Below the pieces are notes generated by a model. It saw only the letters and a program-made list of their open reading frames with translations, had not been told where the DNA came from and did no database searches. DNA of 64,000 nucleotides from Anastrepha obliqua. Lineage: Eukaryota; Arthropoda; Insecta; Diptera; Tephritidae. This document shows, piece by piece, positions 22,200 to 32,199 of this stretch. A program made the translations under genes and the position numbers. How positions within the stretch are numbered: the first letter of the stretch is position 1; the number at the start of each line of letters is the position of its first letter. The stretch spans positions 116,267,792-116,331,791 of the forward strand of contig NC_072892.1 of assembly GCF_027943255.1 (NCBI RefSeq), given 5' to 3'.

Positions 22200-23230
22200 A
22201 AATTAATAGAATCGCCCATAAAATTTCAGTTTGCGAATTTCAAGCTTAGCTTTTCGATGTACTATCACAAATAAATATGTAGATGTTCCAAAATAAATTT
22301 CGTTAAGGCAAAAAATAACAACAACCAATTCAATAACGTATGTGTATATGCATGTGTGAGAAAAGGCATTTACCACAAATTACGATACAAATTCAAGTTC
22401 AAAATATTAGTTTAAACACGTACATTACATTATTCTGCACAAGCAGCTCAACAAAAAAAAAACTAAATCACCTGACAAACTCATTCGTCAAACAGTATAT
22501 AAGCCCTTAGAATTGGCAACACTCAGTATGGTGTGCAAGAGAGCACAGTGTGAAATCAATAACAGGTGAAGTGAAAAACAAAACTTTTAAGAAGGGATTA
22601 AAAGGATAAAGTGTTTTATTTCAAAACTTAAAAATAATTTATATTGAAAAAATAAGAAGTAACACAACACCAAATAAAGTGTTCATAATAAGAAGAAGAA
22701 AAATATCTTAACTAAAAACTTAAACTCTTTGCATGCGAAAAGGATCACCATAAATCCTTTTCAATTTAGTTCACACGCGCGGTTTTGTGTTTTTGTCTTG
22801 TGTGGTTTTTCTTCTTTACGCGGGTGTTTTGAAATTGGCGATGGCGTTTCTGCTGTGTTGCTTCTCCAATTACAAAATAACTTCAAAATTTTAATTAATT
22901 TTGACCTGCAGAAGAACGCGACACTCTATTTGATCATAACCATCAAAAGTTAATGGAAGGCTACCGCAACCGATCGCGTATTTACAAATTAGATATTAAG
23001 AATCAATTTTTATACCGCATGACTCCCATCAAGGTGTATTCATTTATAAGCAAGCAATGATCTCTTTTATTACTGCAACGAACTTTTGAGTTTTTCTACT
23101 ATGCTGTAAAAGTGATGAAAGCCGCCCACGGTTTTTTCTAATGGTGCGAGATAGAAAAATTTTATGTGAATTAGGTTCTGTTTAGACGAATTTTTTTGTG
23201 CGAATTTTATCTTAATTAGAACCGAACAAG
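22200..23230 (+). repeat. LTR-like dispersed repeat with TATA, initiator and poly(A) signal (copy 2, longest)
   Basis: About 760 bp (22200-22960) recur inverted at 7990-8745 and 63340-64000, and 23140-23230 recurs inverted at 63277-63345. It contains TATATAAG (22496-22503), TCAGT with the A at 22525, exactly 29 bp on, and AATAAA (22673-22678) about 150 bp later. This U3-TATA-Inr-R-poly(A) order is what an LTR shows. No long ORF and no gag/pol are next to it, so a solo LTR is the best guess. The ends and any target duplication could not be fixed. Between 22960 and 23140 this copy has about 180 bp not seen in the others. Confidence 0.55.
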
Positions 23231-23994
23231 CGATTTTGCTCATAAAATTAACTCTAAACGCGGATTTTTTTTTCACTGAATCGGTCTGGACCCGCCAAGT
23301 CGATTAAAATGAGAATACGTATAACTATGTAGTGTCTACCTCTGTCAAACTCCTAGAAGCGAGTCCCTTCGGCTTACGTTCTTGAAACAAATATCGAATA
23401 ATACTTAGTTTACAATACTTGGTTCGATCGTTACTTCTTTCTCTTAATCAAATGGTGTGTGACCATCCTCTTTATCGAAGCAAGAGAGCTCTCGTGCGAA
23501 AATAACGGGTTGAATATTGGTTTTTACCTATTGGTCGGCCTAAGCAATTATAAAATAGCTTCTGCTTTCCCTGAATCGCACTTAATACCTTCACTTGGTA
23601 TAATTCAGCATAAATATTTCACCTTACAAACTTTTAATTGCAGCTTGAACACCTATTTATATACCCCTCTTAAAACAACTCGTTTGTCTTCATTCCCGTT
23701 AAGCCTATCCAAACCAAATATGTCCTAGGCCTGTGTTTAGATAGCCTAAAAAACAGCAGTAAAATGGGACACGCTATTGGGTGGCATAACAGGAAAGCCA
23801 ATGAAAATTGATATCGTGTGAACTTACGTTTACAGGTATTTACGTTCTTGCATCACTGAGTGCCATACCAGCACCTGTATGTTGTAACTGTATAAGTTAC
23901 CGAAGACCTTTATAATTTGACTCAAACCGGTTAGGGATTTTGAGATTTTATGGCCCATAACAAGTTAACATTCATCATTGCTTCTAAATACATT
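23231..23994. other. Unassigned spacer
   Basis: Nothing recognised. It ends at a long T run (23995-24016) that is the poly(A) end of LINE-2. Confidence 0.35.
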
Positions 23995-24091
23995 TTTTTT
24001 TTTTTTTTTTTTTTTGTTTTTTGTCGGGACAACTAGCAAGTGCAGCACTCAGACATTAATTGAGTCCATTGTACTACACTTGGATTCCCTT

Positions 24092-27000
24092 TTAATTTTC
24101 TTTAAATCTACCCGATCTCCGAAGAAATCTGAGTAGATCTTGTGGTGCCAAGGAGCCAAGATGGTCGCTTCTTAACACATCAGTGCCAAAGACCTCAAAC
24201 CTGATTCGAGCGAAGGCGGGGCAGACACACAGGGAGTGGTCCGCCGTCTCATCCTCCTCTTCACAAGCTGGGCAGAGTACACTGTCTGAGATGCCCATCC
24301 TTTCCATGTGCTTTGCCCACAGAAAGTGGCCCGTCATCAGTCCTACCAGCCGTCTGCACTCCCCTCTGCTTAATGACAGAAGGGTTTGTGACAGTCGATC
24401 GGACATGACAGGTAACATCAGTTTTGTCCATCTGCAGCCTCTCTCAGCCTGCCAAGCTCGCTTGTGGGTAGTAATTACCCATTTGCTAACCGTGGCCGTG
24501 ATGGCCGCAGAGGGGAGTGGCAAAGCGGGCTCTGGGCCAAAGAAATTGGCCTCAGAGCCCATCTTAGCTAAGGAGTCAGAGGTCTCGTTACCCGCGATAC
24601 CCACGTGTCCCGGGACCCATGTTAGCATCAGGCTATTATGTCTGCCGACATAGTTCAGCCTGGATTTACAGGACTTGACTACCCCTGATGTGGTTGGAGG
24701 GCTGTCTAAGGCCATAAGCGTAGCTTGGCTGTCGCTGCAGATACATATAGATCTGCCTCTCCATCGTTTTTCCACAACAAAGTTCATCGCTTCTTGAACC
24801 GCATACACCTCCGCTTGAAACACAGATGCATGCATTCCAAGAGCAAAGTGCAGTTCCGTCCCGCTGGATTCCACGTAGACCCCAGAGCCGGAGCCATGCT
24901 CGGTCCTGGAGCCATCCGTAAAAATGCGAAAACAGTGTTTGCCGGGCTCATTTTCTGAGTCTCCCCACAACTGAGCCTCTGGTAGCACTACACTGTATCT
25001 CTTTTCAAGTACGACCCTTGATGGCATGGAGTCAAGGGGCATGGAGAGAATCGTTCGATCGATGTCCATGCCTTCTCTGTGTTCCAATGCCGGACAAGGG
25101 CCGTACCAGTTCCCACTGTGTTTCAGTCTGCAGATGGCCTTCAAGGCCTCTCCTCGGATGAAAGCATCAAGTGGTGGTAAACCAATTAGAGCATCTAGTG
25201 CCGGGCCTGAAGTAGTCGGAAAAGCTCCGGTGCAACAGATGGCCACAGTGCGTTGTAGTCTCGATAAGGTCCTCCTAACTCCCACTAGGGAGAGTCTGCT
25301 CATCCAGACCACTGATGCATAGGTGATAATGGGTCTTATCATAGCCGTGTAGATCCATAGGACCTTGCTAGGAGAGAGACCCCACGTTTTCCCAAAGACA
25401 CCTTTGCACTGCCAGAAAGCTGTCAGCGCTTTTGATGCCTTTGTTTCAACGTGTGATTTCCATAGGAGCTTGCTATCGAGGATTACTCCAAGATATTTGA
25501 TTTCCTTGGATATCTGGATTGTGACTCCTTTTAGCTTTGGCAGAACGAGTCCATCAAGCTTCCTCCTTCTGGTAAAGAGGACAATACCAGTCTTGGCGGG
25601 ATTTGCCGACAGCCCGTTCGCACAGCACCAAGTGTCAATCCGATCCAGAGTTTTCTGCACTTTCCTGCAGATGTTCATAAGGGAGGAGCCTGTTACCAAA
25701 CAAGCAACATCGTCCGCATATGCTTGTGCGTAGACTCCCGAATCGTTTAAGGTGGTGAGTAGAGGATCGATTACCATGCACCAGAGCAACGGAGACAGCA
25801 CACCGCCTTGGGGGCAGCCTCTGTTAACCCCAGATGACACCAGCAGATCTTCCTCTGCTCGCACCGAAATGATTCTTTGGGCCAGCATCGAACGAATCCA
25901 ATTTACTAGCACCCGGTCTACGCCGTGCCTACTAGCAGAGTTACACATGCTATCAAAAGTGGCATTATCAAACGCCCCCTCTATGTCTAAAAAGATACCC
26001 ATAGCGTAGTCCCTCCTGTCGATGGCCAGCTCTACCCTAGCAACAAGGTTTTGCAGTGCCGACTCGCAGGATTTTCCACTCTGATAGGCATGCTGAAATA
26101 GAGACAGAGGGTGAGCCTTCAGCGACTTCTGACGTATGCGCAGTTCCACCAGTCGTTCGAGACTTTTCAGCATGAAAGAGGTCATGCTGATGGGTCTAAA
26201 GCTTTTGGGGCTGGTGTAGTCGTCTTTTCCAACCTTTGGGATGAAAGCGACCCTCACCATCCTCCAAGAGCGTGGTATGTAAGCCAGTGCCAGGCTTGCC
26301 GAGAAGATTTTCTTCAGGGCTGCTGTCACGAACTCTGCACCCTCCTTCAGCATGGCAGGATATATGCCATCTGGTCCGGGCGACTTGTAGTCGCCAAAAG
26401 ATTTGATGGCAAATCGAATGGCGGCCTCATTCACCACAGATCTGGCAACGAACAAGTCATGCCGAGAAGGCGTAGCAGCTCTGACAACTGCCTCTATCAA
26501 TAAGGGCTGTTGCCGGCTGATGCTTATCTGATTACCAGGAAAGTGAGACTCCATCAGCAAGCTGAGTGTCTCACTTTTCCGCTCCGTGAAGGAGCCATCA
26601 GATTTCCTAAGTGACCCCAGCTTTGCCGTTGGGTCCCTTTTCAGGATCCTAACCAATTTCGCCGTGTCACTCAGAGATTCAACACCGCTGCAGAATTCCC
26701 TAAGTGAGGCTCTTTTCGATTCCCGAATAAGCCTCTTGTAGTTCTTCTGAACATCACGGTATCGCTTCCAGTCCTCTGCAAGGTTAGTCTTGAGGGCCCG
26801 GTTTAGAAATTTTTTCGACTCGCGCCTCAGCATCTGGAGCACTCGATTCCACCAAGGAACGGGAGTCCGGCTGGAGGGAGGTCGAATTGGACAGGCTGAC
26901 TCAAAACATTCGGTTAGGGCAGCGTTGAGTTTCTCAACAGCCGCCTCAATGGCCTGTTCTTTTCGAAGTCTTGGTGGCGCAACGCCAAGGTCCCGCAACG

Positions 27001-27781
27001 CCTCCCTAAACTTCTGCCAGTCTGTTTTTCTTGGGTTTCTAGAGGGCAATGGCATGTGTGCCTCCTCGCCACACTGAAACTCAATGTACCTGTGGTCCGA
27101 GCACGAATCTTCGGCAAGGACCCTCCAGTTCTTGATTGACCACCCAAGTTTTGAGTTTGATAGGGTTAGATCAATCACCTCCTGTCTTCTAGCCGTTACA
27201 AACGTTGGCTGTGAGCCCTTGTTTTGTATGTCTAGGCAGGAGGACGCGATAAATTCGAATAGTCGAGAGCCCCGTCCATTGCACTTGCTGCTGCCCCAGA
27301 TTGTATGCTGGGCATTAGCATCGCAACATAGGATGAGGCCTAGACTGCGCCGCTCACAGAACCTCACGAGACTAGTGGCCTTCCCGGGTGGTGGCCCTTC
27401 CAGAGCATCGTAAGGAAAGTAAGCAGATGCAATCACAAACTTCGACCATCCGCGTCTACCTCTATAACACACCTCAGCCGCTACCAGGTCTTGGCAACAG
27501 AATTACTCAAGACCCGTCACAGTGAGATGGGATGATACTATAAGACCGGTCCTAGGTCTGCTAGAACTCCTGTCATATAGTAACGTGGCCCCTTTCAGCG
27601 CACTTAAGCCACAGAGACGGCCCCTAAAGACCCAGGGCTCTTGCACTGCTGTTATGTGGGGTAATGTGTGCAGCTGGGAAAACCTTCTACTTAGTAGTGC
27701 AGTAGCGGCTTTGGAATGCTGCAAGTTAATTTGCGTCACCGTCAAGGGACGATAGCTACAGGAATCGTCCAAGTCAATCAT
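24092..27781 (-). CDS. LINE-2 ORF2: endonuclease-RT-RNase H with one premature stop
   Basis: The frame runs 1230 codons from ATG 27781, broken only by a TAA at 27503-27505 that falls inside the endonuclease domain. Endonuclease: [67 protein letters not shown] (near 25715). RNase H: FTDGSRTEHGSGSG (near 24915), FQAEVYAV, SDSQATL, WVPGHVG, then a Cys-rich tail (CPACEEEDE, CVCPA). Catalytic residues of all three domains are visible. The single stop implies a young insertion, or readthrough or a sequencing error. Confidence 0.88.
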
Positions 27782-29025
27782 TTGGGAAAGACATGGAAGC
27801 TGGTCGTCCCAAGGAAGAGACTCAGACGGTTCCCGTACCGTGAGCCCATGACATCAACACTGGCCTCGTCCACTCGCACCACAAGAGTAGCACCTTCCTT
27901 CCCGTCCCGGTTTTTACTCTTGGTGTACAAGACGACTCGCCAAAGCCTCGTGTTGATGCCCGGATTCTGGGCACGTAGACAGGATAGGACATCCGCCGTA
28001 GACAGGTCTGGATCCGGGATCCAGCAGATGGCCTTCCTGAGGGGTACACTCTCCTCGCTGTAGACTGCGAAGCCAGTGGTCCCCATGGGGGGCACGTTAT
28101 TGACCGCGGTCCTGATCCACTCGAAGTTGGCCAGAGACGCGCACGTCACCTTTATTGGTCCGTCCTTTGTCTCATAGCCCTTCGCGTTGGCTTCCGGACC
28201 GGAGGCAATAACCCGACGCATCAGCTGGCTTTTGCAGTATTTGATTTCTGCATCCGTCAGCTGATGGTCGGGCCCCAGTTTTCCAATCACAGCCACAGGT
28301 CGTGGGCCAGCAGCCTTTTCGCTATAGGATGGCTTGGCCGCACCCTTGGATGTGCTTGGGCGAAGGTCCAGCTCCCGATCCTCCACTGACGAAGATTTCG
28401 CCGGGCAGACAGCTGTGCTGGACATTTTGTCGAGGCGCCAATAGAGACGTGGCTCAGCAGAACCTTTTCCCGCCACATTGACTGGCGCCAAGACCGCGCT
28501 CGTACCTTGGGGGGTCGTGGCTCGGTCATTGGCGGCAACCGCAGGGCAGGGAGGTGTGCTGCTTTCAGCCGCCGTCTTTCTCCGCTTGCCTCGAGAGCGA
28601 GACAACTTGGGAGTGCCTGTGCCCACCGAAGACTCGGTAGCTTCCGTGGGTGTCACTTCCGCTGACCGAGGTCGTTTGGAAGACACAGACACAGAAGGGC
28701 CGGCAGAGCCACATGAGGATTTCTCCCGCATGAGCTCTGCCCGCCGCTTTCTTCTCTTCCTCCTTGCCGCGCTCTTCGATTTCCCTGCTTCTTTGGGAGG
28801 TCGTGCAGCCACCGAAGAGACCTCACAACTCAGGCGTTTTTCAGACTCTGAAGGAGAGGAGATTGCGATAGCAACCCCCGTCTCCTCCAGGATGCGCTCT
28901 CGCTCGTAGAGCTGAGAGACTTGGGTAATGGTTGGGGCCTCCAGAATCCATGCCCCTGCCGCCGAAGCGGGTGGATTGCCACTTGTGTGGATTCCACCTG
29001 GAGTAATATATCCTTTGTTTTCCAT
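27778..29025 (-). CDS. LINE-2 ORF1
   Basis: 415 codons, open throughout. It has a Ser/Pro-rich and basic N-terminal half (RRKRRKRRAELMREK about residue 90) and a C-terminal globular part containing ICWIPDPDLSTADVL, equivalent to the WIPNMEF segment of LINE-1 ORF1. No CCHC knuckle. Its stop overlaps the ORF2 start as ATGA (27778-27781), a layout that favours translation coupling by reinitiation. Confidence 0.82.
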   Translation of the reverse strand: MENKGYITPGGIHTSGNPPASAAGAWILEAPTITQVSQLYERERILEETGVAIAISSPSESEKRLSCEVSSVAARPPKEAGKSKSAARRKRRKRRAELMREKSSCGSAGPSVSVSSKRPRSAEVTPTEATESSVGTGTPKLSRSRGKRRKTAAESSTPPCPAVAANDRATTPQGTSAVLAPVNVAGKGSAEPRLYWRLDKMSSTAVCPAKSSSVEDRELDLRPSTSKGAAKPSYSEKAAGPRPVAVIGKLGPDHQLTDAEIKYCKSQLMRRVIASGPEANAKGYETKDGPIKVTCASLANFEWIRTAVNNVPPMGTTGFAVYSEESVPLRKAICWIPDPDLSTADVLSCLRAQNPGINTRLWRVVLYTKSKNRDGKEGATLVVRVDEASVDVMGSRYGNRLSLFLGTTSFHVFPK

Positions 29026-29240
29026 TACCTTTTTTTGGTTTTTTTTCGGGACTCCTCCCTAGCCAGTTTGGTTCGCGGATGGCACCCTGATTCTATGCCA
29101 ACTTTGAGTCATCACACGAGTGTTGAACCCACCCCAACAGGGAAGGCCACTCTTGTGATGCCAGGGCTCCCTATCCACCACATGGGACGCGCCCGATGGG
29201 AGATCAAGGAACTCCACACTACTTTGGAGACTAATTGAAT

Positions 29241-29463
29241 TAAGGTTCCTTCAAGTGTAGAGATTCACATGACCCCTTTGACAAAGGGCATCGCTATAGT
29301 ATTGCTACCTAACTTACTACTAGAAAATAAGCTAATAATCAAATCGATTTGCCATTTAATAGTGAATTGAAAAATAAAATAAAATATGAAATATCAGGTG
29401 TGGCTATTAAAGAACAAGGCTGAAATTTAAAACCATTTTATTTCGATTTCTTACATATTTACC
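29241..29463. other. Spacer between LINE-2 and the piggyBac element
   Basis: Short AT-rich stretch, no features seen. Confidence 0.3.
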
Positions 29464-31322
29464 TTAACCCTCTAGTGCATAGAAAAGATTTTTTATAATA
29501 AAATTATGTTTTGTACTAATTAGAGGCCATAAAACATAAATATAATATTATTTTTATTTGTACGACCCGAATTCGCTCTGTGGCCCTGGAAATTAGCACC
29601 CCGCCTCTGGACGGTCTTATGCAGGTAGCTTAAAAAAAATTACTAAAAATACAATACCACTTAAACAAGTAAACAGAAAACGTTTATTTATAAAAATTAA
29701 AGTAATAGATAAAATAGTATACAAATTGTTAAGTTTGGTTCAAAGTCTAAGAAGAACGAATATATGTACATATACATTTACTTAGAAATAACTTCCCACC
29801 ATATCTTCAAAAATGTCCTTTATTCAGCATGAAATTCCTTAAAACATGATTTTTTGACAGACATGCAAAGTGGTATGTTGCATTTTTCGCAATAAACTTG
29901 AGTCTCCGATTTACATGGCTTGTTACGACATTGACGTTTACTACTTTTATCGCAGAAATTTGGCCATTGATTGAGACAATCATACCTTATATTGGGTGGT
30001 GGTAGGTACAGTAACTTGCTTCCATTTGGTACTTCTTCGGCTTGTTTTTCTGCCGTAGTGGGGCGACCAAATTTTTTCGTTTCCGATATGAGCAGGGGAG
30101 TTTCGGCGATTTCTTCCCGAAATCGTGGAAGCTCGACACGCTGATGTTTTTCACGGTTGATGCGATGGTATAAAACGTAAGCATTCACTATTGCCAAGTC
30201 GATAACATGGTGAAATATACGAGATGGCCATTTACGAGTCTTCATGCAAATTTTGTAGTGACCAATTAGACTGTCCATCAAGTCCACTCCGCCCATGTGC
30301 CGGTTGTATTCTTTGACAATGTTTGGACAGCTCACATATTCATACTGTTTTCTATTGCGGTTATAGCGACGGGACAATGTGTTTCGGTCGCTCGGATTAT
30401 TCGAGTTAAATGGCTGCACACCTGCATACGTTGACGCTAAACGAACTGGTTTGCTGTCCTTCCAAACAACAGTAGAAATATCTACTCCAAATGCGGTGGC
30501 AACGAAATCCTCCAAATATCCACGAGGAGCTTTTTTCACCACTAGCTGTTCATCGGCAGATAGCTTACAGTTTTTCACACGGTTGGCTCGAAAAGTTCCA
30601 AGCGAATAAATTCCGCGGGAAAGAGAAAGATCAGATACAGAAATGTTGTTTGCTGTTTCTTGTAGAAAGGAATCCTTTTGATTGGGGACCACAAAATCTG
30701 GGTCATTCACGTCGTTGTCACTATCGAAATCATCGCCTTCAATTTCCTCATCACTGTTTTCGCAAAAGTCCATAAAGTCGTTGAACTCCTCATCTGACAT
30801 CTTCGACAAGTCGTATTTGCGTTTGCGTCCCCACCGCGACATTTTTCTAGTGATAAAAAATATAAATCAGCATAATATGTGAACTGGAAGTTCAAAATAA
30901 CTGAACATTTTTTTTGAACGCACTGCATACGGCCTCCTGTAGACGGTTGCAGCGTGAAGCACACAGTGGCACAATGTACATAAAAAAAAACTTGGAGAGG
31001 ACTTTATCTCACTCTACACTTCTCAATCTACTTACCAAATATTTTTTTAACTCAATATTCCAATAGGGCACTTCTTAGGAAGTCTCACAAAAACACCTTC
31101 TCAAAAAATACTTTTTTCGGTTATTTGATCACTTCTTTTAATTCCACTTGCAAAATTTTTGTAATATGAGCACATGCAGCTTTTACGATCAAGGGTAAAC
31201 TGAAGAATATGAATCGTGTAAGCTGCATGACAAACAAAAAACCACTTTCTGTTTTTAGTTTATTTTTTTTTTGCTTTTAAGTGTTGCCCGCCTGTAGGCG
31301 GTTATATGCACTAGAGGGTTAA
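29464..31322 (-). mobile_element. piggyBac-type element with TTAA target sites, internally deleted
   Basis: Perfect 14-bp terminal inverted repeats CCCTCTAGTGCATA lie at both ends (29468 and 31318) and each is flanked by TTAA (29464-29467, 31319-31322), the piggyBac target. The element is 1851 bp. Inner repeats of the type CCGCCT..GGACGG or its palindrome occur at 29601-29614, about 30931-30947 and 31288-31301 and may be transposase-binding sites. Autonomous relatives are usually longer (about 2.4 kb or more), matching the protein deletion. Confidence 0.92.
29820..30842 (-). CDS. piggyBac-like transposase, internal deletion (340 aa)
   Basis: Open from MSRWGRKRKYDLSKM to stop. Residues 1-70 are the acidic N terminus. 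This runs directly into GTFRANRVKNCKLSADEQL, which in full-length family members lies far downstream, so about 200-250 residues including the first two catalytic Asp are missing in frame. The third catalytic region remains (YNRHMGGVDLMD, about residue 180), followed by KTRKWPSRIFHHVIDLAIVN and a C-terminal Cys-rich zinc-finger-like domain (CRNKPCKSE, YCEKCNIPLCM). It cannot catalyse transposition but could still bind ends or partners; that role is inference. Confidence 0.88.
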   Translation of the reverse strand: MSRWGRKRKYDLSKMSDEEFNDFMDFCENSDEEIEGDDFDSDNDVNDPDFVVPNQKDSFLQETANNISVSDLSLSRGIYSLGTFRANRVKNCKLSADEQLVVKKAPRGYLEDFVATAFGVDISTVVWKDSKPVRLASTYAGVQPFNSNNPSDRNTLSRRYNRNRKQYEYVSCPNIVKEYNRHMGGVDLMDSLIGHYKICMKTRKWPSRIFHHVIDLAIVNAYVLYHRINREKHQRVELPRFREEIAETPLLISETKKFGRPTTAEKQAEEVPNGSKLLYLPPPNIRYDCLNQWPNFCDKSSKRQCRNKPCKSETQVYCEKCNIPLCMSVKKSCFKEFHAE

Positions 31323-31766
31323 TTAATCACACCTTCCCTACAATACACCAAGTGAGTTTTTCTTTGCTCGAAACAGAGCACGAAAGTTTTTCTCATCAGC
31401 CTCTTCAGGGTGCGTGCTTCTTTCTCTTTCAGAGATTCATCGGATTTGAATTTTGTGCCTTTTAACTCAGATGGGAAGAAGATCGTACGACGCGAAATCC
31501 GGCGAATGAGTCCAGAGATCTTACACTGAGGTAATATAATTGTCTAGAACTATTTACTGACAAAATGGAATAAGTCGGAAAATTACGCTGAAGCAGAACT
31601 ATAACTTGTCCGCCCAAAATTATGGCCGTATTTTCTTTACCTTTTAATGGATTTCAGTAAAAATGTAAATGTAGTGTTGTTGACTAATAATTTGAAAGCC
31701 AGATTTAGTTTTAGTAGCGATTTTTGTAAACTGCATTGATATTTTCAAAACAGCATAGAAATTTTG
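31323..31766. other. Unassigned spacer
   Basis: No coding or repeat feature recognised between the piggyBac element and the SINE. Confidence 0.3.
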
Positions 31767-32047
31767 AGGCGGCCGCCGCTGCCGAATGGGTTGGTGCGTG
31801 ACTACCATTCGGAATTCACAGAGAGAACGTAGGTTCGAATCTCGGTGAAACACCAAAATTAAGAAAAGGTTAATTAGCGGTCGCCCCTCGGCAGGCAATG
31901 GCAAACCCCCGAGTGTATTTCTGCCATGAAAAAGTTCCTCATAAAAATATCTACCGTTCGGAGTCGGCTTAAAACTGACGGCCCCTCCATTTGTGGAACA
32001 ACTGTAAGAAATGGGATTGCCACCGTAAAAGAACATATACATATAAC
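31767..32047 (+). mobile_element. tRNA-derived SINE upstream of APN-D
   Basis: The 5' part resembles a tRNA: an A-box-like stretch (AATGGGTTGGTGCG) and a clear B box GGTTCGAATCT at 31832-31842. It is followed by a family-specific body (CAGGCAATGGCAAACC, then TGCCATGAAAAAGTTCC and GTTCGGAGTCGGCTT). The same body recurs at 46145-46455, and a tail fragment at 41925-42017. No CCA or anticodon arm suitable for a real tRNA gene is seen. It ends about 105 bp before the APN-D TATA box. Confidence 0.8.
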
Positions 32048-32117
32048 CACTCACAAGCTACTTTTCCAGTTGTTTGCTAGTAGCATTTCACCAACATCCA
32101 CAAAATTAATTATTAGT

Positions 32118-32190
32118 TTAAGTTAACAAGTTTCAGCTTCAGATCAACTATCTTTAAAAGTCGATTCCTTATAACGTCTGCGATCGTCTA
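32118..32190 (+). promoter_or_regulatory. APN-D core promoter
   Basis: AACAAGTTTCAGCTTCAGATC followed by TTTAAAAG at 32153-32160 mirrors the APN-B promoter. At the start-site distance (around 32181) no TCAG is present, so the initiator differs. The ATG is at 32200. A shared 85-bp flank between this promoter and the SINE is also found at the relic APN-E. Confidence 0.6.
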
Positions 32191-32199
32191 TATTGTAAA

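Larger units (their letters stand above)
23995..29240 (-). mobile_element. LINE-2: nearly intact LINE with poly(A) end
   Basis: About 5.2 kb on the minus strand. The 3' end is a poly(A) of over 20 bases (seen as T at 23995-24016). The 5' region up to about 29240 shares a conserved box with LINE-1 (29167-29194 versus 19312-19340). ORF1 and ORF2 are both nearly complete. A target-site duplication was not found by eye, so the outer limits are approximate. It lies between APN-B and APN-D, outside both. Confidence 0.85.

Noticed and set aside
23995..24016. Poly-T run as a transcription terminator
   Set aside because: It is the poly(A) end of the minus-strand LINE-2.
31767..31855. tRNA gene (B box GGTTCGAATCT)
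   Set aside because: No complete cloverleaf and the sequence continues into a repeated body; it is the head of a SINE. The same holds for 46145-46215.
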